Shown: positions 45,089-55,801 of the stretch, piece by piece
How positions within the stretch are numbered: position 1 is the first letter of the stretch
Layout of the letters: each line of letters starts with the position of its first letter
From: Costus lasius
Lineage: Eukaryota > Streptophyta > Magnoliopsida > Zingiberales > Costaceae
Assembly: GCA_027563935.2 (NCBI GenBank)
Contig: CM050447.1
Location: 85,483,461-85,547,460 of the forward strand
Length of the DNA: 64,000 bases
Reading direction: 5' to 3'
The notes under the pieces: model-generated
The model's database searches: none
What the model was told of the DNA's origin: nothing
What the model saw: the letters and a program-made list of their open reading frames with translations, nothing else
Position numbers and translations under genes: made by a program

Positions 45089-45367
45089 GATCCCTTTATG
45101 AAATAAATTAAGTCTTTATATGATAAGATTAGTCTGACGACCTTTTATTTAAATCTAGTCATTAGAATTAAGGAGGATGAAACCCTAGTCCCAATGTTTC
45201 TCTCTGATTAACTGATTTCGTGTGTTTCCCATTATTGCTTTGCTATTATTCGATTGCTTAGCTATTAAGAATACAACTATTTGGTACTTAACAATAAGGT
45301 CTCTGTGGTTCGATATCTTTCTTTATTACTTCGAGTATCTGTGCACTTGCGGATCACAACAAGTTTT

Positions 45368-45385
45368 TGGCGCCGTTGCCGGAGA
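45368..45385 (+). other. Primer-binding site, tRNA-Asp type
   Basis: TGGCGCCGTTGCCGGAGA has one change from the site at 31626. It lies six bases after LTR-d. Only about 70 bp of internal sequence follows, matching 12436-12507, before the array is cut off at about 45455. Confidence 0.85.
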
Positions 45386-45455
45386 CCTTAGTTTTGTTAA
45401 TATCAAAATAGTTGTTAGTATTGCTAGACTAGGTTTTATTTATTTTAGATTTAAT

Positions 45456-45570
45456 AAGTTTATGACGCAGATGTATGAAATACATAACAATGACCATGCC
45501 TGGATGTATACCACAAATGAATGTGACATAAATCGGACTAGCCACAGGTCCTAGGGCATATACACCAACA
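45456..45570 (-). mobile_element. Right end of the split copia-type LTR
   Basis: It aligns with the last part of the copia LTRs (ACAATGACCATGCC, then TAGGGCATATACACCAACA, compare TAAGGGCATACCCCAACA). It is followed by CTAAG, the same as at 8590-8594. Beyond it the host text (GACATGAGTTGAAGTCT) continues the unit broken at 8594. Confidence 0.75.
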
Positions 45571-45943
45571 CTAAGGACATGAGTTGAAGTCTAATATCAT
45601 AATTAGCTATTGGAGTTTTGCATCCTAAATAATATATTTGAGTTAATCCCAACAAGTTGATTTGGATGGATTGGAGTAGCATGAGTAATGTGTATGCTTG
45701 ATTGAGTTCTCTGTTTACAGTTGGCTGAGTTCTTTGACTTCTAGAAATTATGGGATCAAACTATTGAACGTTCAAAACACCTAATCACTTGATTTTTTCT
45801 GATTAGATCTGGGATAACTAGTAGATGTTTTTTTGATTTGGATGCTTGTTTTTAACCTGAAGGATTATCTTTATACCTTTCAGGCAATTCACTCTATTTT
45901 ATTACTTGAGGACAAGCAAAAATTTAAGTCTGGGAGTATTTAA
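45571..45943 (+). other. 3' UTR end of the outer Athila element
   Basis: It resumes the sequence interrupted at 8594. It ends ACTTGAGGACAAGCAAA then AATTTAAGTCTGGGAGT, a polypurine-tract-like end, before an LTR starts at 45944. Confidence 0.7.
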
Positions 45944-46665
45944 TGTCTTGCATTTTAATTGTAATTTCTAGTATTATTTCATCTCAAATTTAGGTCTATT
46001 TTAATGTTTTTATACACCAATGAGACTTATTTACTTGATTGTTTCAGAATCTTCACTTTTTCTCGTTTTTGTGGAATTTCAGGTAAAATCACCTAATATT
46101 GAAGTCTTTTAAGATTCTAAAGTCATGGGGTGATTCCTTACGAGAAGACGAAGCTGCACGTCAAATTTGGGTCCACTCCGAGCTACTTTTAAAAATACGG
46201 CCAGGTGAACCCGGTGGGGTTCACAGGTGCTTTCACGGGATGTATGGAAATTCACATAACACATCACGGCTTGCCTGTGCTTTTGGTGTTCACCTGTGAT
46301 TCTCTCGGAGGAGGTTTGCGTGGAAACATACAGGAGACTTCATAGCCTGGTGAACCCCGTGGGGTTCACTGGTGATTTTACACGAAAAAACTGTACAATA
46401 GGCTTCACAGCCAGGTGAACCCGGCGGGGTAGACCCGTGATCATGACTCTGCAGTCTGACCTTCACTTAGTTTTTCTTCGATTCCGAGCCCTAGAAAAAT
46501 CCAAAAAAGGCTAGAAAATATGTTTTGGAAAGCTAACAGAGAGGCGAATCCAAAGAATATAAAAGCCCTTTTTATTGTTGCCAAATTATCAAGAAACTAG
46601 CACACGATCCAGCTAGGGTGAACGGAAGAGGTGACACAGCATTTTTGGGGCGATTTCATGAGATT

Positions 46666-46912
46666 GGAGCGTCAGATCTTCATGATTTTTAGGGATCTTG
46701 TTTGGTTCATCCTCTCCTTCCTCTCCAAAATGTTTTGTAGCAATTTTCCTAATATTTTAGAGAGAATTATACGAGCATTCATGACTATAGGAGCGTCAGA
46801 TCTTCACGATTTTTAGGGATCTTGTTCGGTTCATCCTCTCCTTCCTCTCCAAAACGTTTTGTAGCAATTTTCCTAATATTTTAGAGAGAGTTGTACGAGC
46901 TTTCCTGACTAT
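46666..46912. repeat. 124-bp tandem duplication in the outer Athila LTR
   Basis: Two copies start GGAGCGTCAGATCTTCA at 46666 and 46790. They differ at only a few positions (for example TTTGGTTC/TTCGGTTC, AATGTTTTG/AACGTTTTG). Confidence 0.9.
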
Positions 46913-47078
46913 TGTAGTGTAAAACCCTTTTCGGGACTTGGTTGAAGCCCATTGAAGAATTATTTCAAGTAATCTTAACTTATTCTGTTACTTTGAAGTT
47001 TGTATGAGCATATTTTACCTTGTTGTAGTTATTTCATGATATTGCTTTGGCCACGTAGTATTGTGTGGTAGTTGACGC

Positions 47079-47234
47079 GATCCTGACCGAGAGGAGGATC
47101 ATGTTGGCGGATTCCCTAGGTAAAACTTGTGAATTCTTCATACGAGAGTGCTTGGGCTCGAGGGTAACATAATCGTCCATCGAACTCATTGGGTTTATCT
47201 AGAACGATCCACAGCGAGAGCAGGAGATCGTTCT
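47079..47234 (+). other. GAGA-loop hairpins in the outer Athila LTR
   Basis: 47079-47100 pairs GATCCT with AGGATC around a GA bulge, CC/GG and a GAGA loop. 47202-47234 pairs GAACGATC with GATCGTTC around an inner GC-GAGA-GC. The plan is related to the hairpins of the other LTRs but not identical. Confidence 0.55.
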
Positions 47235-47505
47235 GGATAAGCATCAGGGTGTACCGACTGAGATAGGGCATCCTATACTTTTGGGAGGATTCCATAAGCT
47301 ATATTACGAAGTCCTGATCTCTCTCATACAGATAACCTCCTCATCGTTGCGTTTGATCTTTTGTTTTGTTTATTGATCGCAAAAACCCTATTTTGAATCA
47401 CTTAGTTATTGAGACTTAGACTTTCTAGTACTGAACCTTGCTCCCTTTGGGTTCGACAACCTTTTATATTACTTCGATATTACTGTGCACTTGCGGAACG
47501 TGTCA

Positions 47506-49345
47506 CAAGGATCTAAATCTACTTGAATATTTTATTTTCAATGTCAACAACAACGGTGTTCTATTGATCTTCACCGAGCATAATCTTAATACAAATGGGA
47601 AAAACTCTTTAATTTCCAATAAACACTAACAGTCTCCTAATTCTCTCTAATCATTATTATCTGGCAACCTCATCCCAAAATTACAAAAGAATATTGAATA
47701 ATGATAATCATTTGCACATGAATCAAACAACATAAAATTGATAGTAGAATATTCAATAATGATCATCATTTGCACATGAATCAAACAACATCCTTTTGGT
47801 GATTACCTAAATGTCACAAAATACACCAAGGCCTCAGAAGAGGTATGTTGTATCTTGTACAAACAACTAGATTCATATACTATAAGCACCACTACACACC
47901 ATTGCCTGATGTATCTTAGATCCCCCTTCCAATACCACTTTGTTTCTCATCTTAAAGCTTATTCAAACTATCCTTGTCTTTGTGAGGGATCAAATGTCAA
48001 TCGAATAACCATTGCTTCTCTATTTACCTTATTTTGTAGATCATTCAGGTTGAAGTTCCTTAGAAGATTAAGAATAAACTCTTCTAATTCATGTGGAGTA
48101 GGCAAACTTATTTTCCATGCCCAATTTATTATGCATTTTGACCTATGCCATGTGAAATGAAAACTTTCAATTTTTTTAAAATTGATCCATTTAAAAGAAT
48201 GTTCAATTATTTTAGTAAATAAAATGCAATTATTTTTGCAACCCTAAAAAATTTAAATACCATTATTTGATATAAAACCTACAAACATAATGAAATAGAT
48301 ACTATCTCTAAGAGTACTATAAATGAATAATTAACTAGATGATGTATATCGTACAAGGCAAGGAGCATACAAGGAGTTAAACCTTTTCACTAAAATAAAC
48401 ATGCAACTAAAGAACTTGAGTCTCTAAATCTTTAACAATAAGGTTGAAATCCTCATTCCATATAGCATTCAAGGTAAACATCTTAATTGATGTTGTCCCT
48501 CTTTTTGTACTAAAAAAAATCATTTATTTCACATCCACATGCAAAATTTTGGCCAAGTGTTGACGCCAATTTTCTAACAATAATTAATATGATCTTGTAT
48601 ATCTAGCATGATTTGCAAAATGATTTGCTACCCTATTTGCGATTCTAAGAATTTAGATTATCATTATCCTATTGAATTGACAGGTTAGAAAGTGAATCTC
48701 TCCTTAGATATTTCGAATCTCATCTAAAAGTTCAATTTGACAATTGATCTTATGTATTTCTTATCCAGTAAGAAAAGCTTCTCATGTAAAAACTAGAGGG
48801 GATTTTTAATTACTATAGGCTAAATAAATGGGGCATTATTTGGGGTAATTTTTAAGGCAATCTCGCTATGCTGAAACCGAGGCAAATGAAATGCCTAAGC
48901 AACATTGAATATTTTTTCAATGAATTGTTTCACCATGAGTTTATAGTTGCCCTATGTTATTAACAAGGTTCTAAATCTACTTGAATATTTTATTTTCAAT
49001 GTCAACAACAATGATGTTCTAAGTATTGATATTTACCGAGCATAATCTAAATACAAATGGGAAAAACTCTTTAATTGCTTATAAACACTAAAAATCTCTT
49101 AGTTCTTTCTAATCATTATTATGTGGCACCCTCATCACAAAGTGATAGTAGAATATTGAATAATGATCATCATTTGCACATGAATCAAATGACATAAAAA
49201 TGATAGTAGAATATTCAATAATGATCATGATTTCCACATGAATCAAACAATATCCTTTTGGTGATTACCTAAATGTCACAAAATACACCAAGGCCATATA
49301 AGAGGTATGTTCTATCTTGTACAAACAACTATATTCATATACTCT
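47506..49345. repeat. Dispersed direct duplication of about 380 bp
   Basis: 47506-47885 and 48963-49345 are similar throughout (ATCTACTTGAATATTTTATT, TTTTGGTGATTACCTAAATG, CACCAAGGC and more), by eye roughly 85-90% identical with small indels. Each also contains an inner repeat of about 57 bp (GAATATTCAATAATGATCAT). No coding potential seen; both copies lie upstream of the carboxypeptidase gene. Confidence 0.85.
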
Positions 49346-51256
49346 AAAAAAATAGTGTGTAGCTAACAATAGTAAAAAATTTCCGCCAACATGCATCAAA
49401 GCATGCCTATGCTTATTAGTAGAGCCACGAAGATGAAGTGATCAAGGTAGCTATCTATGCTTCGAGTCTCAATGCTTCTTTGAGGATGATTTCAAATCAA
49501 ATTCAATATAATTGTTGTGTGACCTCATTATGTGGCCAAGTAATACAAGTGTGGTAACAAAATCCATTAGTCATGTATCAGCTAAGCTAAAGTACAATTA
49601 GTCATGCATCATCGATGTCTACCTAGAGTTTTCTCATTGAAAGCAAATAAACAAACATGAATCAATGATGCATATACAAAAATAAAATGCTAGAAATTGG
49701 TTTGGTAATTTCAAATTGGTTCTACATCAACCACACTTCTCATGCTACAAGAGACACTTATTGCTACATAATGGTTCCTAAAAAACGAGGATCTATCCCA
49801 GAAAATTTTATTGTCAACACCATACATTAATAATTATATTAGGGAATAGGTTTAGTAAAACAAAAAAATAGAATCTTATTTCACCTCCAAGGATCCATGC
49901 AAAGAAGATGTCATTTCATTAAATGGAACATACTTTTTGAAGATCAAATATGTCAAGCAAGAGCATATGAGATAATAAAGTACATGACATTTCTCATTTA
50001 TATATTTTGTATCAGATTTGATAATAAAAAATTTGTCACGAATATCCAAAACATATGCATAATCTTATGAAAGCTTATAATGAGAGATTAAACTTAGGGG
50101 AGAGCAAATTTTCTTTTAAAAAAACACTAAAAAGAAAAATAAGGTTTGAAATTTCTTTATTGACATTTGTTTGATTCTTTAACATAATTACTTTTGTTGG
50201 TACTAATATTCCTGTAATTTCCCTGAAATGGTAAATAAATATTTAATTAAATTTGAATATGCACTTATCCTTGTGAAATACTTTCAACACAAACAACAGC
50301 TACCTCCACTTGTTCGCAATTTGTGGAGATATAATGACGCGTAACAGAACTGTGATAGAGAAATTTCAATAAGTAATATTTACTATAATTATAGTAAAAA
50401 CTATAAAGAGTCCAACATCTTTCATGCATTACAATAAGAGTTATCACAAGGATCTCAAATAGATCGATGATGCAATTACCAATGGAATCTATTTGATATG
50501 AGCCACTTTTTTCATGAATTAGGTGAATCATTATTAATATGTCAAAATAACATATAGTTTTTGCCTTAGTCCATTGTCGTGTGCTCATGGTCAAGGTGGA
50601 GAATAACTGGAACAAAAAATGAGCATCACAAGAAGAGTTTTTTTCTTTATGCTCTTATCATATGTATCTTTTTTATAAACTTCAATGCAAGAAAAGTTAT
50701 GAATTGTCATAATTTGGATTTGATGCTAATGATATAAAATTACCTATGTAAGCTCATCGTGAAGATTGACAATCTTGTGACTATCTAGCCACATAACTCC
50801 ATAGAGAATCAATTTGTATGTGTGCATGTATCTCATGAACGGTCACCACTACTAGCAATAGCTTCTTTCATTTTAGCATTTGGTTACTATAATAAATTCT
50901 ATGAACAATCATCATGCCCTATAAGAAGTGCCTCTAAATTGGTGTAAAAAATTCAAATATAAAAAAAAACTGTTAGAATGGTTTTTTTTAATACCCTTTA
51001 TTGAACATCCTATTTAAAGGTAATGAGCTTCAAATACATAAAACAAAAAACTGTTAGCATTTGGTTACTAGAATGGTTTTTTTTAATACCCTTTATAAAT
51101 GCAGGAGTTGGTGTCGGTTACAAAACAAAGAGTTGTTATTTCTTCATTTATTGTCTATATATGTATCTCTAGCACTCTCATTGTTGATAAGCCTATAAAC
51201 AAGGAAAAGGACTACTAAAAAAATAGGGACCAACAAGTTGGTAGCAAATTACTACA
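49346..51256. other. AT-rich upstream region of the carboxypeptidase gene
   Basis: No gene supported. A 116-codon minus-strand frame at 50265-50615 has no domain and biased composition, so I treat it as chance. ACTGTTAGAATGG-type text with TTTTTTTTAATACCCTTTAT is duplicated at about 50967-51003 and 51046-51094. A TATA-like CTATATATG is at 51155-51163, 94 bp before the gene start. Confidence 0.6.
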
Positions 51257-53567
51257 ATGATTGTGTCAATGCCTTCAACCTTTATGGCAGTATTGTTCTT
51301 ATTAGTAATAGTTGTATTCATCGAGGGTAACATGGCAAGAAGGCCTCCTCACTCAGAAGCGTCAGATTTTGTCATTGACCTCCCAGAACAGCCATCTAAT
51401 AGGATTCAACACTATGCTGGCTATGTTAGGATATATGAGGATAAGTCAATGTTTTATTGGTTCTTTGAGGCCATAGAAGAACCCATGAAGAAGCCCCTCG
51501 TCTTGTGGCTCAATGGTGGTAGGCATCCATGGACAGCTTAGGACAATTATATCTTGTAACTTTGATTCATGCGATGATAACATTTGGAAATTTTATAGGA
51601 CCAGGATGTTCATCCATTGCTGGAGGAGTACTTAAGGAAATTGGTCCCTTTCTTGTTTTGAATGATGGATCCGGCCTTAGATCTAACCCTCACACATGGA
51701 TCAAAGGCAAGTCTAATGCCACATATAATTCATTCATACATAACCTCTTATAGTTTTCTAATTTAATTTTCTCTTTCTACTTCAGAAGCAAATATTTTGT
51801 TCCTAGAGTCTCCAGTGGGAGTAGGCTTTTCCTATTCTAATAAATCATCAAATTTAGAAAAGTATAGTGATAAGATGACTGCGGAAGATACCTACTCTTT
51901 TCTTGTAAATTAGTTTATCAAGTTTCCTACATTCAAATCTCATGAGTTCTATATTGCTGGAGAGAGTTATGGTGGTGAGTTAAATGGTTTTGTGGTTGGT
52001 ATTCCTACATACAGTTTGAATAGGTATTTTAATGATGTTAATTCAATTGTTGCAGGACATTATGTTCCACAGCTAGCATTGCTCTTGCATGAAAAAAATA
52101 ATAGAGTGACAAAGGATTCATATATCAACCTTGAAGGTGTTTTGGTAAGACATTTCCAAATTGCTCTAACTAGTAGTAGCCACAATGTTCGCAATTTGTT
52201 TCCACCTAATTGATGGTAAAATTTTTAATTGTGAATGATATATCAAATGAAATTGGTACATGACCCTATCATAGAAAACAATTTGTTGTGAGTTTGAAAA
52301 ACATGATTTATTTTGAAAAATATGATTTATGTATATATTTATTTCACTGTGCTTTTGTAGATTGGAAATCCTCAACTCGATTAGGGAGTGTAATTTATGT
52401 ATATATTTACTTGTGCTCTTACAGATGGGAAACCCACAGCTCGATTGGGGAGTAAACTTTTTTGCAAAGGCAGAGTTTGGTTGGAACCATGGGATTATCT
52501 CTTACAAATTATATCAAGCTTTCATTAATGAATGTCAATCAATAAAAAACCATTCCATACCTTATCGGTATCAACATGAAAATTGTAAGGATGCCATGCG
52601 TGCAATCCATGCAAGAATTCAGCACAAAGATATAGATAGCTACAATATTTACATGCTCGTATGCTGCAAAAATAATGGCCCAACAAGTGTAAAACTTCTA
52701 CTTCATCCATTGTTATGCTTCCATATGTCATTGGTTAACTTGCACATAAAAATTTTGCTGCATTTTTTTGTGGTATAATTAGGATGCATTTATCGGATTA
52801 GAGAAGGACGAGACAACATATGATCCATGTGCAAGTTTCATCATGGATGTTTATCTTAATCGAAATGATGTGCAAAGGGCATTGAATGCTAATGTTACTC
52901 ACCTTCCCTATCCGTACTCAACTTACAAGTTAAGTATTTTGATTTGTTCTTTCAGTAATATAATTGATATGAATTTGAGATTAATCTTATTATATATTCC
53001 CACACATGAACTATGTGCATAACTAACTAGTCGAGCACTTGTATACTTATTCTACAATGTTGATACAGCAAACATATACACAATATATATGATGAAGATG
53101 ATCAAGAATCAATTGTTGTTCCTACGGTGCGAAAGCTACTAGATGAAGGCTATCGTGTTTGGATTTACAGGTGCTCTTATATGTTCAATTCAAGTTCTTT
53201 TAAATTAACTTGGTAATAAATTAATAAAAACATAAGAATATGTCATAACATTGTGCGTTGCAACTTTGATAGTGGTGATCTAGATGGGGCTGTGCCTATG
53301 CAAGGAACGAGAGAGGTTATCATCAGCATGAATCTTACAGAGAAGAAATGGGACAAATGGGGAGGGTGGAGAGAATGGTACTACAATGATCAAGTCGCTG
53401 GTTGGATGGTGGAATATGTCGAAGGATTAACCTTCATCACTATAAGAGGAGCTGGGCATATGGTTCCAGTAAATGCTCCTAGGCGCTCACTCACTCTATT
53501 CTCCAACTTTATCAAGGGAGAGCCATTACCCTCTAACATCACTAGCACAAAAGCATTAAGTCTATGA
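51257..53567 (+). pseudogene. Serine carboxypeptidase-like gene, eight exons, one nonsense codon
   Basis: Exons by splice site and frame: 51257-51518, 51599-51706, 51786-51974, 52056-52144, 52425-52688, 52783-52928, 53069-53170, 53273-53567. They total 1455 bp, 484 residues plus stop, normal for peptidase family S10. A signal peptide ([10 protein letters not shown]) starts it, so the product would be secreted or vacuolar. Seen in order are [29 protein letters not shown], the nucleophile motif GESYGG, GNPQLDW, the acidic site SGDLDGAVP and the His motif GAGHMVP. All three catalytic residues are kept. Intron 2 has a GC-AG donor (GCAAGT). The only break is TAG at 51911-51913 in exon 3, where the family usually has Trp (LVNWF). 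The substrate cannot be told. It may be a very recent pseudogene, a null allele or a sequence error. Confidence 0.9.
52330..52455 (+). repeat. Tandem copy of an intron-exon boundary in the carboxypeptidase gene
   Basis: About 66 bp covering the end of intron 4 and the first bases of exon 5 occur twice. The first copy (acceptor TAG at 52358-52360, then ATTGGAAATCCTCAACTCGA) has TAG where the second has TGG. The second (acceptor CAG at 52422-52424, then ATGGGAAACCCACAGCTCGA) keeps the frame and is taken as the real exon start. Confidence 0.85.
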
Positions 53568-55801
53568 TACATTCTAAGCACGACACACATGTCAATGACT
53601 TATTGTACAAGGATGCATTGGTTGATCTGTATCATCATTCCTCATGATAAGAATTGCTTAGTGAAGGTTTGTGTTGTATTACGATTAATGATCAAGTATC
53701 CAAGATATCATTGATTAAAATTTATTATTCTCATGTGCTAGATAAAAATGTGTATACGTATACAAAATTGTAAAGATACAAAAAATTCCAAAATGTTTTA
53801 CTATAAAATAAATGAAATTTGTATTGAAATTATAAGACATGATTGCTTCAAAGCTAGTTTGAGGGAAATGTTGACATAGATGCCCAACTGGTAACCCACT
53901 ACTAAATTTAGAATCTCATGCTTAGTTATTTTATTTTGATAATCTGCTTCTCATGTTTGAATCTTAACTTGCTAAGTCTAGGTCTAATCACATTCATCCT
54001 TTTGCACTCACACGTAAATAGCCATTGATATCACTGCAAAATCAACAAGATTTTGCTTCGTAGATTTGTTTCTCATTTTTTTAATATAATTGAACCATCC
54101 ATGGTTCTTGGGAGCTATCTTGTATAACATCACTCCAATTTTTCCAGTTCAGTTTAATTTTTAGATCTCACAGTAGGCTACCAAACGTTCTACTGCACTT
54201 TTGAAATTTAGTATTCTGAACTACAATAGCGAGTAATTAGCTCTCAATTTGGTATTCTAATAGTTAATCAACAAATTTGTAAGTCGCGCAATTCATTTTC
54301 ACTAGGACTTTAGCAAAAATGGTTTTATGATTCTGACATCTATAACCAATTCATCTTGATATCATAGTTCAAGAATCAATCACATTGCATTATGATTTCC
54401 TGATTTTAAAGTTTCGTTTTCAACAGTTACCAACAAGGTTCTCAGCAAACTGACTCTGATTCTAGATTTAACGCCTTCACTAATCTTGCTTGCTTAGTCT
54501 GCTGAAGTCGAGCTTATTTTAGCCAGAAGCTTAGATCAGTTTCTGGATTAAATTGGCTGCTACAGTTCTAGTTTACCAATATAGTAGTATTTTGGATCTA
54601 GTAAAGAGCAACCAAGTACGCTAGACTATTTACTTTAGCATCCTTTATTTTCAGTTAATTCAAACTTAGAAATTATGCATAAACCAATAACTATATGAAC
54701 TAGAATATAATCAAACTGCTGCTCAAATTCCAAGTATCCTAGGAGCTGTCCTAAAATCAACTCTAAGAACCAGGATATCCTGAGGATTTTGAGAAGATCA
54801 TTCAAGACCCACAACCTAGGGACATCAACATAGAAACACCACCAGGATCTAATACTAGGAACCTGAGTGAGAAGATGCCTACATCTGACCTCAACCCACT
54901 CCTAAAAGAGAAGGTAAAGGTTTCCACACAGAAATCAAACTAAATCCCTTTAGCTTTGATGTCATCTTAATGGAAGAGGCACGTGCATCTATAGAAAAAT
55001 TAATTTTGATTAAAAAAATAGTCCAACACCATAGAAAGAATTAAATAACTTAATTAGCACTAACAAATATAAAAAAAATATGTACATTCTATTTAACAAA
55101 GTTAAACAATCAATTTATGTGAATATCAACATGCAAGGAGTCAATTTATGTGAATACCAACATACATACAAGGGACCGCTATATGGATGAAATTTTTTTT
55201 TACAATGTTATTTAGAAACAACTACTAGAAACGACATGAGTGTGGAGGAAGTGCACTAAAATGAAGCTCTTAGCAATTTTTTAAGAATAAGGCATACCTA
55301 TATTTATCTTATTAACTAAGGATGACCACAATAAGATTCTTAGGAGTTATACTAAGCAACAAAATAAACTTAGGCCACTAGGAAAATCTCAAAGTGGAAC
55401 ATTTTGAACTGTGCATATACGTTAGTGCTTGGTTAAACAAAATTATCATGCTTCCTTAGTTGATATCTCATGAGCCCTAGGAAGAGAACATGTTATGGGT
55501 GAACAAATGACTAAGAAAATAAAATCAAGCATATATACAAAGGAAAAGCCTCATATACGTGCTTATAAATACTAACAAACCCTAGATGAGTAGTTATTTC
55601 ACTTATTAGCTAAAGCTTTTCGAGATAATTCTCATGAGATTTTGCGTAATCAAACATTCTTTTCACAAATATTTTAATCCCCACATTTAAAACAAGCCAA
55701 GGCGGGCATAAATGAACTATGACAACATAATTGAGCCCTGCCCAATACAAAGATCATCCATATCATGGGTAAAATACTCTACAATCCTATGACCGTAAAA
55801 T
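53568..55801. other. Intergenic region, no gene seen
   Basis: AT-rich, no domain-bearing frame. At 54767-54944 a 59-codon stretch reads like diverged protein sequence (GYPEDFEKIIQDPQPRDI, KMPTSDLNPLLKEKVK) but has no start codon at its beginning and no family that I recognise. Confidence 0.5.

Larger units (their letters stand above)
34379..45361 (+). repeat. Athila-like LTR-d, split by a copia element
   Basis: The first 20 bases (34379-34398, TGATGACACC) and 43492-45361 form one LTR of about 1.89 kb, interrupted by the copia element and its TSD. It is followed by a primer-binding site, so it too is the 5' LTR of a further unit. It is the closest relative of LTR-a. It carries a palindrome cluster (43730-44075). 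Confidence 0.88.
45944..47507 (+). repeat. 3' LTR of the outer Athila element
   Basis: It starts TGTCTTGCATTT after the polypurine-like tract. It ends after GTGCACTTGCGG at 47484-47495, a block also near the end of LTR-0, -a, -c and -d. The right edge is within 47505-47507. The rest differs from those LTRs, so it is a separate lineage. It has a repeated palindrome (GTGAACCC near GGGGTTCAC, 46196-46440), a 124-bp tandem duplication (from 46666 and 46790), and GAGA-loop hairpins at 47079-47100 and 47202-47234. Confidence 0.75.

Noticed and set aside
1..47507. LTR-0 (1-882) and the LTR at 45944-47507 as the two LTRs of one element
   Set aside because: They share only general landmarks near the end and differ elsewhere in sequence and repeats, so they belong to different lineages.
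50265..50615. 116-codon minus-strand ORF
   Set aside because: Aromatic-rich composition typical of AT-rich non-coding DNA, no domain, no conserved context.
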